Below are positions 25,490-35,419 of a stretch of 64,000 bases of DNA, in pieces. Source of the stretch: Desulfosporosinus sp. Sb-LF (GTDB lineage: Bacteria > Bacillota > Desulfitobacteriia > Desulfitobacteriales > Desulfitobacteriaceae). The position numbers and the translations under genes are program-made. The stretch is taken from contig NZ_SPQR01000007.1 of assembly GCF_004766055.1 (NCBI RefSeq), positions 186,001 through 250,000 on the forward strand. Reading direction: 5' to 3'. Below the pieces are notes generated by a model. It made no database searches, was not told the origin of the DNA, and saw only the letters and a list, made by a program, of their open reading frames with translations. Positions within the stretch are counted from its first letter, which is position 1, and each line of letters opens with the position of its first letter.

Positions 25490-25881
25490 TTCAAAGACTC
25501 CGGAAAGGAGAACATGGCCAAGCTTTAGTCGAAATGGCCCTTGTCTTGCCTCTTTTTTTCCTGTTACTGTTTGGCGTGATTGAGATGGGGCGCGTCGGCT
25601 ATGCTTATATTACAGTTAGCAATGCCGCTCGGGCAGGTGGCCGAACCGCAACCATCGGAGGAACAGACGCCGATATTAATAATTCCGTTCAGTATGCAGC
25701 GACTTCCCTTGATTCAGCGAGTCTAACGATCGCAATTACACCAACTCAAAGCCAACGAAAGTCAGGGCAACAAGTAACGGTTAAAGTCAATTATCCCGTT
25801 CAACTAATCATTCCAATCATTAGTAATGTGATACCCAATCCTGTCGTGGTGAGTTCAAGCATCATTATGCGACTAGAATAG
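25486..25881 (+). CDS. tadE: TadE-like pseudopilin
   Basis: About 131 residues. The N-terminus has a basic leader, then HGQALVEMALVLPLFFLLLFGVIEMGR, the TadE hydrophobic segment with Glu, read here in two parts at ~10-37. The rest is a small exported beta-rich domain. The start ATG 25486 has GGGAGG 9 nt upstream and overlaps the end of tadV by four bases, so the two are coupled. TadE is thought to join the pilus assembly at the membrane. Confidence 0.88.
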   Translation: MIQRLRKGEHGQALVEMALVLPLFFLLLFGVIEMGRVGYAYITVSNAARAGGRTATIGGTDADINNSVQYAATSLDSASLTIAITPTQSQRKSGQQVTVKVNYPVQLIIPIISNVIPNPVVVSSSIIMRLE

Positions 25882-25923
25882 GAAAATCCATAGTGCCCAT
25901 TTCCATAAGATGGAGGAGTGGTC

Positions 25924-27039
25924 ATGATTATAATAAAATCTCCTGTTTCTAAACGATGGAAACCCTCGCTACAAAAGTTTAAACAACTATTTTGCCAAGG
26001 GTTTAACAATACCGATGTTAATAGGAAGGAACGCGGGAGCGTTGTCGTGCTAGTTACCTTGTCATTAACAGTCCTGCTCGGTTTCTGTGCAATTGTAACA
26101 GATGTTGGTTTAATGTATGCCCAAAAGGCACATCTTCAAAATTCGGTCGATGCAGCAGCCCTCGCTGGTGTGCAAGAGCTTCCGAATAATCCCAGTCTTG
26201 CTGAGCAGAAAGCTAGGGATTATGCCGACGAAAATGGAGTTCCAGCTGTTACTGTGTCTTTAGAAGCAAATAACGCCAAAATAATTGTTCAGGCCACTCA
26301 GCAAGTTCCTACCTATTTTGCCCGAATCTGGGGCATTACTGAGGAACAGATTTCCGTCTCCGCCAAGGCCATGATGGTTCCACCGACAGAACTATCTGGA
26401 GCAGTGCCTCTTAGCATCCAGGAACAAGACTTTGTCTATGGGCAGAAGTATGTGCTCAAATCTGGAGGAGGATCTGGAACCTCCAGTTGGTACCTTGATG
26501 ACAGCAAGAATAATGCCGTTGAAAAATCTGGCGAAGACTCTGTAACCCCAGGCTGGTATGGAGCTTTGGATCTTAGTGGTAATGGTGCCAATACGTATGA
26601 AACGGATTTAGCCAATGGGTATCAGGGAACTTTACGGGTGGGACAGATTGTGGATGTCAAACACGGAAATATGAGCGGACCAACGGCAGACGGAATCAAC
26701 ACGAGATTAAGAAGTGACATAGAGATTCCGCGAAATACCTTCGTTAATTATAACCGGAATGCCCCGGAAATTATTTATATCCCTATTGTCCGGATTATTT
26801 CCGAAAGTGGGAATTCCATTCAACAAGTGCAAATCGTTGGATTTGCCGCTTTCTTTCTCGAAGGGGTTGCCGGAAACGGGAACGATTCTATCGTAACAGG
26901 TTGGTTTATACAGACCCTTGCTTCGAATGGCCATACTTCGGCTAGCCTATCTGACCTGATAAAGACAGAACAGGACATGGAGCATGGGATAGCGAATATG
27001 GATTTCGGTCTATACACGCCGAAACTCGTTGACAATTAA
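25924..27039 (+). CDS. tadG: TadG-like pilus assembly protein
   Basis: About 371 residues. A cytoplasmic N-terminus of ~35 residues leads to a membrane segment (GSVVVLVTLSLTVLLGFCAIV) and then DVGLMYAQKAHLQNSVDAAALAG, the TadE/G-like signature. The outside part (~80-371) holds repeats of Gly, Ser and Asn and a region YGQKYVLKSGGG that resembles the Flp-assembly putative domain found in Firmicute TadG proteins. ATG 25924 is selected by GGAGG 7 nt upstream. A role in pilus anchoring or surface exposure is inferred from the family. Confidence 0.82.
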   Translation: MIIIKSPVSKRWKPSLQKFKQLFCQGFNNTDVNRKERGSVVVLVTLSLTVLLGFCAIVTDVGLMYAQKAHLQNSVDAAALAGVQELPNNPSLAEQKARDYADENGVPAVTVSLEANNAKIIVQATQQVPTYFARIWGITEEQISVSAKAMMVPPTELSGAVPLSIQEQDFVYGQKYVLKSGGGSGTSSWYLDDSKNNAVEKSGEDSVTPGWYGALDLSGNGANTYETDLANGYQGTLRVGQIVDVKHGNMSGPTADGINTRLRSDIEIPRNTFVNYNRNAPEIIYIPIVRIISESGNSIQQVQIVGFAAFFLEGVAGNGNDSIVTGWFIQTLASNGHTSASLSDLIKTEQDMEHGIANMDFGLYTPKLVDN

Positions 27040-27110
27040 CCCTCCTCTGAAACAGTCTGGAACGTAATGCCTGAGTAAGATAATAGTAACCATAATGAGG
27101 AGTGACTATC

Positions 27111-27863
27111 ATGCAGCGTAGAGGTTTTTTTCTTCTGGCACTCGTTTGTGGGTTGATAGCGGCTGGATCAATGTATTTCTATCTTAACAATGCGAACAGA
27201 AACACATCAGTTTCGTTCAAACCTTTGGTGATCGTAAAGACGAACATTCCGGCCCGTTCGGTCATTGAGGCCAGCCAGTTGGAGGTTAAGGATGTTCCGA
27301 CTCAGGGATATCCCCAGGGTGGTTTTTCTACCATTCAAAATGTCGTGGGTTCTGTGGCCCTATTAAATCTCTCAGCCGGAGATTTGCTCCTCAGTTCAAT
27401 GCTTGAACGTCGGAATATTCAGAATAAAAGTAATGGCAACTCCACAGGCAGCCCAACTGCCCTCACCGTTCCGGACGGAAAAAGGGCGGTTGCGATTCCG
27501 ATTGGTTTAGTCAGTGGGGTCGGTTATGCTGTAAAACCCGGAGATCACGTCGATGTTCTCGTGACGATAGACACGAAGGACTCCTCCGCAAATTCACAGG
27601 CCGTGGCTATAACGACATTGGCTGCCCAGGATGTTTTGATATTAAGCGTGGGGGAGAGTGTAAGTGGAGATAAAACAAAGGTTGATACCAAATCTTACAC
27701 GTTGGCTCTGAGCGTACCACAAGCAATGGCGATAACCTACGGAAGTGAAAAAGGAAGTCTGCGTTTGATGTTGCGTAATCCTGCAAATACGGACATTCGT
27801 CAAGATACCCCGGTAAGCGGGAATGTGTTTTTGGATCCCAGTTATTTTAATCGTTATAAGTAA
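27111..27863 (+). CDS. cpaB: CpaB/RcpC-like Flp pilus assembly protein
   Basis: 250 residues. One N-terminal membrane segment (GFFLLALVCGLIAAGSMYFY), then an SAF domain: VVIVKTNIPARSVIEASQLEV in spirit at ~35-60, with NVVGSVALLNLSAGDLLL. The RcpC/CpaB domain follows with VPDGKRAVAIPIG and GYAVKPGDHVDVLVT (~140-155). In Gram-negative Tad systems CpaB helps the secretin; in this Gram-positive cell it must work at the outer face of the membrane. GAGGAG lies 8 nt before ATG 27111. Co-directional with cpaE after 13 bases. Confidence 0.87.
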   Translation: MQRRGFFLLALVCGLIAAGSMYFYLNNANRNTSVSFKPLVIVKTNIPARSVIEASQLEVKDVPTQGYPQGGFSTIQNVVGSVALLNLSAGDLLLSSMLERRNIQNKSNGNSTGSPTALTVPDGKRAVAIPIGLVSGVGYAVKPGDHVDVLVTIDTKDSSANSQAVAITTLAAQDVLILSVGESVSGDKTKVDTKSYTLALSVPQAMAITYGSEKGSLRLMLRNPANTDIRQDTPVSGNVFLDPSYFNRYK

Positions 27864-27876
27864 GGGGGTACCTACC

Positions 27877-29118
27877 ATGAAACGCATTAGCGTGTTGATT
27901 GTTGACGATATTAGCGACACTAGGGATAGCATCCGGCGACTTCTTCAATTTGAAGACGATATGGAGGTAATAGGCGAGGCAGGATCCGGTTCCGAAGCGA
28001 TACTGATGGCTGAAGAGAAACGGCCGGATATTATTTTGATGGATATCAATATGCCAGAAATGGATGGAATACGGACAACTGAGCTCATGGCCCTTCGAGT
28101 ACCGGAAAGTTCCGTGATTATTATGTCGGTCCAAGGGGAGCAGGCCTATTTGCGCAGGGCCATGATGGCTGGAGCTCGGGAATATATTATTAAGCCCTTT
28201 AACGGAGGTGAATTGGCTAGTGTCATTGCCAAGGTCAGTGAAATGGATCAACGAAAAAGGGATGCTTTGGGAGAACACTCTAAGGTGTTTGTCGATTCAA
28301 AAATGCGAAATGGGCAAATCATTTCTTTCTTTAGTACTAAGGGTGGAGTAGGTAATACCACGTTAGCTACCAATCTAGCGGTCCAATTAGCAAGTTCAGG
28401 AAAATGGAGAGTTCTGCTAATTGATCTCAACCTTCAATTCGGAGATGTTGCCGTCTTTCTTAATCTTGTTCCAAAACGAACGATTGCCGACTTGACTCAG
28501 TCTGGACCAATTAAGTTTTCCGAGATTCAATCTTACTTTTTAACTCACTCTTCCGGTCTTCAGGTTTTGGCAGCTCCAACACGCCCAGAATATGCCGAAC
28601 TAATCACAGCAGAACATGTAGAACAAATCCTTACAGAGGTAAAGGCTCATTTTGATTTTATAATTTGTGATAATGTCAGCCGATTTGAAGATATTAGTCT
28701 AGTAAGTTTTGATGCGGCAACTCAAATTTGGCTAGTGGTCGCAATGGATGTACCCACCCTTAAGAATGCAAAGCTAAGCCTTGAGGTTATCGAGGGGCTT
28801 CATCATACCCCCAAAGTGCACGTTGTTCTTAACCGTTCCAGTAAAGAAATGGGAATGGATCCTCATGATGTGGAAAAGAGCCTGAATGTCAAAATAAGCT
28901 ATGAAATTCCGAGCGACGGGCGAGCACTTGTTGCCGCCCTCAACCGAGGGGTACCTTTTGTGATGTCCCACTCTCAAATCAAGGTATCAGAAGCAATTCG
29001 CAAGATGGCGGAAGAACTTACTTCATCAGAACCCTTTGAGACAAAGCCAGCCCCGCAAGAGCACGAGCGTCGAAGGCCAAAACCCTTAATGGAGCTAAGT
29101 AGAATTTTTGGATTTTAA
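27877..29118 (+). CDS. cpaE: CpaE/TadZ-like protein with N-terminal receiver domain
   Basis: 413 residues. Residues ~1-120 form a response-regulator receiver: LIVDDISDTR, phosphoacceptor Asp in LMDINMPEMDG and the conserved Lys in IIKPF. Residues ~145-400 form a MinD/ParA-like ATPase with ISFFSTKGGVGNTTLATNLA, where Asn replaces the usual second Lys of the Walker A motif, and LIDLNLQFGDVAVFL. TadZ proteins place the pilus machine at the cell pole. Here the receiver looks intact, so phosphorylation may act on it; no histidine kinase gene is near. ATG 27877 follows AAGGGGG. Confidence 0.88.
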   Translation: MKRISVLIVDDISDTRDSIRRLLQFEDDMEVIGEAGSGSEAILMAEEKRPDIILMDINMPEMDGIRTTELMALRVPESSVIIMSVQGEQAYLRRAMMAGAREYIIKPFNGGELASVIAKVSEMDQRKRDALGEHSKVFVDSKMRNGQIISFFSTKGGVGNTTLATNLAVQLASSGKWRVLLIDLNLQFGDVAVFLNLVPKRTIADLTQSGPIKFSEIQSYFLTHSSGLQVLAAPTRPEYAELITAEHVEQILTEVKAHFDFIICDNVSRFEDISLVSFDAATQIWLVVAMDVPTLKNAKLSLEVIEGLHHTPKVHVVLNRSSKEMGMDPHDVEKSLNVKISYEIPSDGRALVAALNRGVPFVMSHSQIKVSEAIRKMAEELTSSEPFETKPAPQEHERRRPKPLMELSRIFGF

Positions 29119-29131
29119 GGAGGCATGAATA

Positions 29132-30484
29132 GTGTCTTTGCTTAAACGTTTAGAAAAGGAAAAGATTCTTCAATCCGAAGAGCCAACGAACGAGTCCAGA
29201 ACAATTCGTTCCACTTCACAAATTGACCCCTGGCGTGAATTTAAAAGCACCGTACATCATGAAGTCATCCAAGCTTTGGATAAGATTAACACCCAGGACC
29301 TCACTTCCGAGACACTGCATCCGCTTGTTGAACACACGCTTGACGCGAGGGCAGATGCCTTGGGGTTAACCCCTCCACGGATGGAACGACAGCGCCTAGT
29401 GAAAGAGGTTATAGACGAGATCTTAGGGTTTGGGCCGATTGAATCGTTGCTACAAGATCCTACTGTAAATGAAATCATGGTTAATGGACCACGCCAAGTG
29501 TATGTTGAACGAAAGGGCAAACTTGAACCAGCCGGGGTAACGTTTTACGATGATGCTCACGTCTTGCATATTATTGAAAAAATCGTTGCTCCTTTAGGGC
29601 GGCGTATTGATGAGAGTCAGCCAATGGTTGATGCCCGTTTACCAGACGGTTCTCGGGTTAATGCGATTATCCCACCTTTGGCTTTAAATGGACCGATTCT
29701 TACCATTCGTAAGTTTTCTAAAATCCCGTTTGGAATTAGCAATCTGGTCAATTTTGGAACATTAACAATTGAAATGGGAGAATTCACAAATGCCTGTGTC
29801 AAAGCACGTTTGAATATTATTGTCTCAGGGGGGACCGGTTCCGGAAAAACTACAACACTTGGGGTGATCTCTGCTTTCATTCCAGAGGATGAACGTATTA
29901 TTACTATTGAAGATGCCGCTGAACTCCAGCTACGTCAAACTCATGTCGTCACCTTGGAAACTCGTCCAGCAAATATCGAAGGCAAAGGAGCAGTTAATAT
30001 ACGCGACCTTGTGCGCAATGCTTTACGGATGAGACCAGAACGCATTATTGTGGGCGAAGTCCGAAGCGGAGAAGCCCTTGATATGTTACAAGCTATGAAT
30101 ACCGGTCACGATGGCTCCCTGACCACCGGTCACGCCAATACTCCCCGTGATATGCTTTCTCGTCTGGAAACAATGGTTCTCATGGCCGGGATGGATTTGC
30201 CTGTCCGGGCAATCCGTGAGCAAATTTCCAGTGCCCTGGACGTTATTATACAGCAGAGCCGTTTGCGGGACGGAAGCCGTAAAATAACTCATATTACAGA
30301 AGTCCTTGGGATGGAGGGGGATGTGATCGTGCTTCAAGACATTTTTCGTTTCGAGCAGACAGGAATTGATAAACAAGGTAAGGTCCAAGGCCATTTTAGG
30401 GCGACCGGAATTCGACCTCATTTTATTGATAAACTGATTGCTGCAGGGCAGATACTCCCAGAAGATCTATTTTTAAATAATTAG
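29132..30484 (+). CDS. cpaF: CpaF/TadA secretion ATPase
   Basis: 450 residues, type II/IV secretion NTPase. N-terminal helical domain to ~120, then [20 protein letters not shown], Walker A in [15 protein letters not shown] (~230-244), the Asp box [11 protein letters not shown], Walker B-like [15 protein letters not shown] and His box [15 protein letters not shown]. It powers pilus assembly as a hexamer at the inner face of the membrane. The start is GTG 29132 with AAGGAGG 7 nt upstream. Confidence 0.93.
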   Translation: MSLLKRLEKEKILQSEEPTNESRTIRSTSQIDPWREFKSTVHHEVIQALDKINTQDLTSETLHPLVEHTLDARADALGLTPPRMERQRLVKEVIDEILGFGPIESLLQDPTVNEIMVNGPRQVYVERKGKLEPAGVTFYDDAHVLHIIEKIVAPLGRRIDESQPMVDARLPDGSRVNAIIPPLALNGPILTIRKFSKIPFGISNLVNFGTLTIEMGEFTNACVKARLNIIVSGGTGSGKTTTLGVISAFIPEDERIITIEDAAELQLRQTHVVTLETRPANIEGKGAVNIRDLVRNALRMRPERIIVGEVRSGEALDMLQAMNTGHDGSLTTGHANTPRDMLSRLETMVLMAGMDLPVRAIREQISSALDVIIQQSRLRDGSRKITHITEVLGMEGDVIVLQDIFRFEQTGIDKQGKVQGHFRATGIRPHFIDKLIAAGQILPEDLFLNN

Positions 30485-30571
30485 TTTTCTTCATACCTAT
30501 GGTGACAGCTTTCACTAAGGATTGGCGCTAGCCATGTTTTCGTAATAATCTCGGATGTAAGGAGGAACCGT

Positions 30572-31531
30572 ATGGTTAAGGGGATGGCTCAAACAGTCAT
30601 ACTCATTCCGGCAGTCACCACATTTTTAACGGTTTACCTCGGAATCCTTGCCCTTACACGCCATGAAGAGACACTTGAAGCTAAACTTCGACGGTTTACG
30701 GCGTTAAGGGCTCCGTCTAACCCGGGAACAAGTAAAAGAGATATAAGACACTTGCTCACACTTTTAGGTCGTATCGCACCACGTCATTGGTGCGAGGGTT
30801 TGGACCTCGAATTGATCCGTGGAAATATTCCACTCAAAGGCGGAGAATTTTTGGTTCTCCAAGCTTTTTTAACCGTTCTCTTTTTCCTCATTGGCATTAT
30901 GCTCACGCAAAAAATTTACCTGGGAATTCTTTTTGCCGTAGGTGGAGGGATACTTCCTAGGTTATGGTTAAAATCTGCCCAGAAAAGGAAACGCAGCCAA
31001 TTTAACAATCAGCTGGCAGACGCTTTGCTGGTTTTGGCCAATTCTCTGCGGGCGGGATTTAGCCTTTTACAAGCCATGGAAATGGTCAGTCAGGAAATGC
31101 CTAATCCTATTTCAGGGGAATTTCATCTTGCTTTGCGTGAAATGACGTACGGAACCGCTACGGAAATAGCCTTGATCCATTTATCTGAACGAGTCGGTAG
31201 TGATGTCTTAGACCTGCTCGTAACAGCCATGCTGATTCAGCGTCAGGCTGGAGGGAATTTGGCAGAAGTACTCCTGAATATTCATGCGACGATCCAGGAT
31301 CGCCTTCGCATCCAGCAAGAAATTAAAACACTCACCGCCCAAGGCCGGATGTCCGGATATATTATCGCCGCCCTTCCATTTGGAATAGCAGCTGTTTTGA
31401 GTGTGATCAATCCGAGCTATCTTTCCATACTATTCAGTCATCCTATCGGGTGGGCAATGATTGCCGCCGGTCTTATCTCCCAATTCATCGGCTTTATAAT
31501 CATCCGAAAGATCATTACGATCGAGGTCTAA
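30572..31531 (+). CDS. tadB: TadB-like type II secretion F-family membrane protein
   Basis: 319 residues. N-terminal membrane segment, a cytoplasmic part, a pair of spans at ~100-135, the T2SSF domain NNQLADALLVLANSLRAGFSLLQAME (~150-175, read in two parts), and two C-terminal spans. TadB and TadC form the inner-membrane platform on which CpaF acts. TAAGGAGG lies 6-8 nt before ATG 30572. Confidence 0.9.
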   Translation: MVKGMAQTVILIPAVTTFLTVYLGILALTRHEETLEAKLRRFTALRAPSNPGTSKRDIRHLLTLLGRIAPRHWCEGLDLELIRGNIPLKGGEFLVLQAFLTVLFFLIGIMLTQKIYLGILFAVGGGILPRLWLKSAQKRKRSQFNNQLADALLVLANSLRAGFSLLQAMEMVSQEMPNPISGEFHLALREMTYGTATEIALIHLSERVGSDVLDLLVTAMLIQRQAGGNLAEVLLNIHATIQDRLRIQQEIKTLTAQGRMSGYIIAALPFGIAAVLSVINPSYLSILFSHPIGWAMIAAGLISQFIGFIIIRKIITIEV

Positions 31532-31585
31532 AGAAGATCATCTTAACCCCAATCTGGGCGAACTAGGAACAAAGGAGTGAGCCCC

Positions 31586-32503
31586 TTGCTATTAGCCATT
31601 ATTCTATTGAGCATAGTTGGTGCCGTCTGTTTTACGCTGATCGGGATTTTTTCTACTAAGCAAGAAAGTAAGGCGCAAGAACGGATTTCGCGGGCCTTGG
31701 GACAGGGAGAAATGACGGTCGATGAAGATATCCGCCCGCTACGCGAGCGGATGTTACGTCCGTTGCTCCATCAATTTGCCCATCTCACAACACGGTGGGC
31801 TCCTAAAGGACAACGAGAACAAACGACAGTGAAGCTTAGTGCTGCCGGATTATCGGGTAAATGGGAAGACGCGGAATGGAAAGGGTTACAATACGCTCTA
31901 AGCGTGCTACTTTCACTTGTGTTTTTGGGAATATTTTCGTTGATAAATGCCGGATTTCTAACGCGGATAGAAATGGGGATCATCGGCTTCCTTATTGGCT
32001 ACATGTTTCCTAATTCCTGGTTGAAGGCGAAAGCTAAGCAACGGCAAATGGAAATCCAGCGCACGTTGCCTGATGTTCTCGATCTCTTAACCGTCAGTGT
32101 AGAAGCAGGGCTCGGGTTTGATGCTGCCTTACTCAAAGTTGTGGAGAAGCAAAAAGGTGTTCTAGCGGAAGAATTTTTGAGGATGTTGCAGGAAATTAAA
32201 ATGGGTCGTCCGCGTCGGGAAGCTTTACGAGACTTAGCGAGGCGCAACAAGCCCGCTGAAGACTTCAGCAATGTTATAGCTTCACTCGTACAAGCCGACC
32301 AACTGGGGATATCTATTGGTAGCGTTTTGCGAAATCAAGCTATACAGATTAGGCAGAAACAACGGCAACGCGCAGAGGAAAAGGCCCAAAAAGCCCCTGT
32401 GAAAATGATGATTCCTTTAGTATTTTTTGTCTTTCCCAGTATATTCATCATTGTTCTTGGACCGGCAATTATTCATATTATGGAGATGTTTAAGCAGAAA
32501 TAA
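31586..32503 (+). CDS. tadC: TadC-like type II secretion F-family membrane protein
   Basis: About 305 residues. Membrane span at the N-terminus, two spans at ~110-150, the T2SSF domain with TLPDVLDLLTVSVEAGLGFDAAL (in two parts, ~165-190) and a C-terminal span IPLVFFVFPSIFIIVLGPAII. TTG 31586 is preferred because AAAGGAG lies 8 nt upstream; GTG 31577 would overlap that site. Partner of TadB. Confidence 0.9.
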   Translation: MLLAIILLSIVGAVCFTLIGIFSTKQESKAQERISRALGQGEMTVDEDIRPLRERMLRPLLHQFAHLTTRWAPKGQREQTTVKLSAAGLSGKWEDAEWKGLQYALSVLLSLVFLGIFSLINAGFLTRIEMGIIGFLIGYMFPNSWLKAKAKQRQMEIQRTLPDVLDLLTVSVEAGLGFDAALLKVVEKQKGVLAEEFLRMLQEIKMGRPRREALRDLARRNKPAEDFSNVIASLVQADQLGISIGSVLRNQAIQIRQKQRQRAEEKAQKAPVKMMIPLVFFVFPSIFIIVLGPAIIHIMEMFKQK

Positions 32504-32540
32504 TCGTTGGGTTTTCTGAAAAGGAAAGGAAGAAACATTA

Positions 32541-32900
32541 ATGAGATCTGGACAATTTCGCAATCTTAGGACAGGTGAAATCGTAGGGGAATGGGTATGG
32601 AAAACGGATTCGTTCTGGACTCGATTCCGTGGACTGTTGGGAAGGCCTCGTATAGCACTAGGAGAGGGGCTTTGGCTTAAACCTTGTCAACAAGTTCATA
32701 TGATAGGTATGCACTATCCACTTTCAGTGTGGTTTTTGGACAAAACGGGCCATGTTTGTGCACTAATAGATGAATTACACCCCTGGAGAATTTCTCCTTT
32801 TATCCGGGAGGCGACCAGTATCATCGAGTTTCCTGTGAGATGGGGGAAAGCTACTAATACTCAACTCGGTGACAAATTGGAGTGGGAAGAAAATTTATAG
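32541..32900 (+). CDS. DUF192 family protein
   Basis: 119 residues matching DUF192: FWTRFRGLLGRPRIALGEGLWLKPC (two parts, ~26-50), then VHMIGMHYPLSVWFLDKTG and a C-terminal region around ATSIIEFPVRWG. The fold is a small beta barrel; the function is unknown, and family members often follow Tad or secretion genes. No signal peptide. It is the last gene of the Tad run and its end overlaps the end of the convergent M18 peptidase gene by six bases. Confidence 0.85.
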   Translation: MRSGQFRNLRTGEIVGEWVWKTDSFWTRFRGLLGRPRIALGEGLWLKPCQQVHMIGMHYPLSVWFLDKTGHVCALIDELHPWRISPFIREATSIIEFPVRWGKATNTQLGDKLEWEENL

Positions 32901-34217
32901 TGTTTCATAGAATTGAGAGAAGACATTTGCGATAGCCAAGTGGTCTTTGACCCCTCCAAGCTCGCGTATGGAATGCATGGCTAAGACGGGGTTCCCAATG
33001 TCTACAGAACGAATATCAAGATGAGTGCTAGATATCGGACCGATGGTCGATCCTCCTCGTTCATCTGATCGATTGATGAATTTCTGAACTGGAACACATG
33101 CTTGCTGACAGAGGGCCACGAAAACAGACGCAGATTCTGCGTCTGACGTATAGCTTTGGTTTGCACTGATTTTAATCACAGGTCCCCCATTGAGGATTGG
33201 TCGAATAACAGGATCATGCTTTTCGACGGCGTTTGGGTGAAGAGCATGCGCCATATCAGCTGATATGAGGAAAGAATGCGCCAAGGCCCGAAAATAGCAT
33301 TCTCGATCCTTTTTTTGCGCCAGCAGGATTCGTTCTAGAACATGGGCCAGTAATGGAGAAGCTGCTCCTTGCTTAGAAGTACTTCCGCATTCTTCATGAT
33401 CGAAACAGGCCAGGACCTGCGTCATTAAAGCAGGATTTGCATTAGATAGGGCCCAAGCACCTGCATGAATCATAGCCAAATCATCGAGTCGTCCACTTGA
33501 AATAAATTCTTGCTGAAGCCCGACAAAACAGCCTTTTTCACAGTCATGAAGGAAGAGGTCAAAGTCTAAGATATCCTCAGGAAGACACTGCACGGTTTCG
33601 GCAAGGTGCTGAATCATGGCCCCTTCATTTTGTAAACTCTCCGTAATTTGTGTCCATAATGGTAGCATGTCCTTTTGTTTATTCAATTCGATTCCTTCAT
33701 TGATCTTGCGGTTCATATGAATCGCAAGATTTGGTATCACAAGTAACGGACGTTCACTTCGAATGAGTTTAGTTATAGGAGAGAAAGGAGAGTCCCCACG
33801 TAGGATAATCCGACCTGCCAAAGAAAGTGGCCGGTCCAACCAAGTATTCAAAATCGGACCTCCATACGTTTCGACATTCAATTTTAAATAACCCCCTTCT
33901 ACCTGGATTTCAGGTGAAGATTTAAGTCGGAAACAAGGACTGTCTGTGTGCGTTCCTATGAGGTGAAACCCATACTCTTCTGGTGAACCCTGTCCGACTA
34001 TAAAAGCAATCAAGGCCGAATTATTTAGTGTAACAAAATATTTTCCCCCAGGAGTTAGCGACCATTTCTCATCTAAGGTCAACTCGCGAAATCCTTGAGG
34101 AGCGAACATTTTCTTTATGTTCTCGACTACATGGAAGGAAGATGGGCTTTCTTCAATAAAATCAAGCAGTTCTTGAGCAAACTGCCGTTCCGTATTACTA
34201 ATACAAGAAGTTTTCAT
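32895..34217 (-). CDS. apeB: M18 family aminopeptidase
   Basis: 440 residues. Metal ligands lie in GTHTDSPCFRLK (~87-98), GRLDDLAMIHAG (~240), CFDHEECGSTSKQGA (~265-279, with the catalytic Glu pair) and ISADMAHALHPN (~315-326). The family (aspartyl aminopeptidase and LAP4-like) removes acidic or hydrophobic N-terminal residues in the cytoplasm as a large tetrahedral oligomer. ATG 34217 has AAAGGTGG 7 nt upstream; a TTG further up lies on that site. Alone on its strand, convergent with the Tad run. Confidence 0.9.
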   Translation of the reverse strand: MKTSCISNTERQFAQELLDFIEESPSSFHVVENIKKMFAPQGFRELTLDEKWSLTPGGKYFVTLNNSALIAFIVGQGSPEEYGFHLIGTHTDSPCFRLKSSPEIQVEGGYLKLNVETYGGPILNTWLDRPLSLAGRIILRGDSPFSPITKLIRSERPLLVIPNLAIHMNRKINEGIELNKQKDMLPLWTQITESLQNEGAMIQHLAETVQCLPEDILDFDLFLHDCEKGCFVGLQQEFISSGRLDDLAMIHAGAWALSNANPALMTQVLACFDHEECGSTSKQGAASPLLAHVLERILLAQKKDRECYFRALAHSFLISADMAHALHPNAVEKHDPVIRPILNGGPVIKISANQSYTSDAESASVFVALCQQACVPVQKFINRSDERGGSTIGPISSTHLDIRSVDIGNPVLAMHSIRELGGVKDHLAIANVFSQFYETL

Positions 34218-34411
34218 ATTTTTACCACCTTTCAAGAAAAAATGTTTTCCGATTTGCCTTCTTTAATGGAGTGAAATAATACTTATTCGCCCCGCAAAAC
34301 GTCTTTCCTTTAAAACATAGGGAAACCCTTTAAATAGTTAGCAGGAAATTAGCTCTACATAATCGAAAGATTCATGAGAGCTAAGAAATTAAAACTATTG
34401 AGGAGAATAAA

Positions 34412-35239
34412 GTGGAGTTACTAACCATGAGAAATATTAGTGTGACAACTCTTAAATCGATTAATTTAGTCGATTTAACGAAGATTTGGAACCGTTGTTG
34501 GCGCGGGTACTACTGTGATATGTCGTACAAACCTGAGTACATGAAACTCTGGCTTGACCTAAGCCAAGTTTCCTTGCAGCATTCAATTGCTATTATTTTC
34601 AAAGAGCAAGTCATTGGGTTTGCTTTGCTATCAATTGAAGGGGCTGATGGCTGGATCGCTGGGACATGTATCGATCCTGATTACCGACGTAAAGGGATAT
34701 TTGCTCCACTATTACATACCCAACTTGATTTGGCTAATCGCATCGGTCTAAAACGAATTTACCTAGAGGTTTTAGAGCAAAATCATGCGCGTATAGTCTA
34801 TCAGTCAGTTGGTTTTATTCAAGTGCGCCAACTCGGTGTATATCGTTCACAAACTCGGTTTCTTTCTAATCGTATTGAGGCTCGTCCACTTAGATCGATT
34901 TCCTTGAAGCAATACTTTGAAATCCGGCGCCGTGCCTTTTTTAATCCTTCATGGCAAAGAAGAGAGGGATATCTACGACGGTATAGACAATCTTTAGCCT
35001 TTGTGAACTCGGCAGGGACCGCTGGTGCTCTCTTTGCCGGTGAGAAAAATGCCCCATTAATTGATGTTTGGAGTGGTACCGCAGCTGGGGCTGAAGAGGT
35101 GGTTAACAAACTATTACTGCACACAGGCGAAGCCTGGTCCTTGACAAATCAACCCGAAGATTGGATTGCCGCTTTGCTCAGATCGAATGGAATTAATCCG
35201 AGTGTAAAACAGTTCGAAATGTGTTGTGAGCTGACATAA
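34412..35239 (+). CDS. GNAT family N-acetyltransferase
   Basis: 275 residues. The acetyl-CoA binding signature is GTCIDPDYRRKGIFAPLL (~89-106), followed by RIYLEVLEQNHARIVYQSVGF. The C-terminal half (~150-275) is a second, degenerate domain with WSLTNQPEDWIAALLRSNGI, so the protein looks like a tandem GNAT. The start GTG 34412 has AGGAG 6 nt upstream; ATG 34427 is an alternative. The substrate is unknown. Confidence 0.8.
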   Translation: MELLTMRNISVTTLKSINLVDLTKIWNRCWRGYYCDMSYKPEYMKLWLDLSQVSLQHSIAIIFKEQVIGFALLSIEGADGWIAGTCIDPDYRRKGIFAPLLHTQLDLANRIGLKRIYLEVLEQNHARIVYQSVGFIQVRQLGVYRSQTRFLSNRIEARPLRSISLKQYFEIRRRAFFNPSWQRREGYLRRYRQSLAFVNSAGTAGALFAGEKNAPLIDVWSGTAAGAEEVVNKLLLHTGEAWSLTNQPEDWIAALLRSNGINPSVKQFEMCCELT

Positions 35240-35350
35240 ATTGCTGGCACGTGCATAGGTTATTAAAGTCCGGTGTTTTACGTAAATAACGGGTCGGTTT
35301 TCGTCAAAACATTCGTAAACCCCAAAATTCTAACTAATTCTCAAATGAAC

Positions 35351-35378
35351 TTGACATTTATTCAAAAAAGTATATACT
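35351..35378 (+). promoter_or_regulatory. Sigma-A type promoter before the 34-residue gene
   Basis: TTGACA (35351-35356) and TATACT (35373-35378) are separated by 16 bases, 41 bases before the start of the small gene. Near-consensus on both hexamers. Confidence 0.7.
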
Positions 35379-35419
35379 TGTTTGGTTAGACAAAATTTAA
35401 TTGAAAGGAAGAAATCTAT

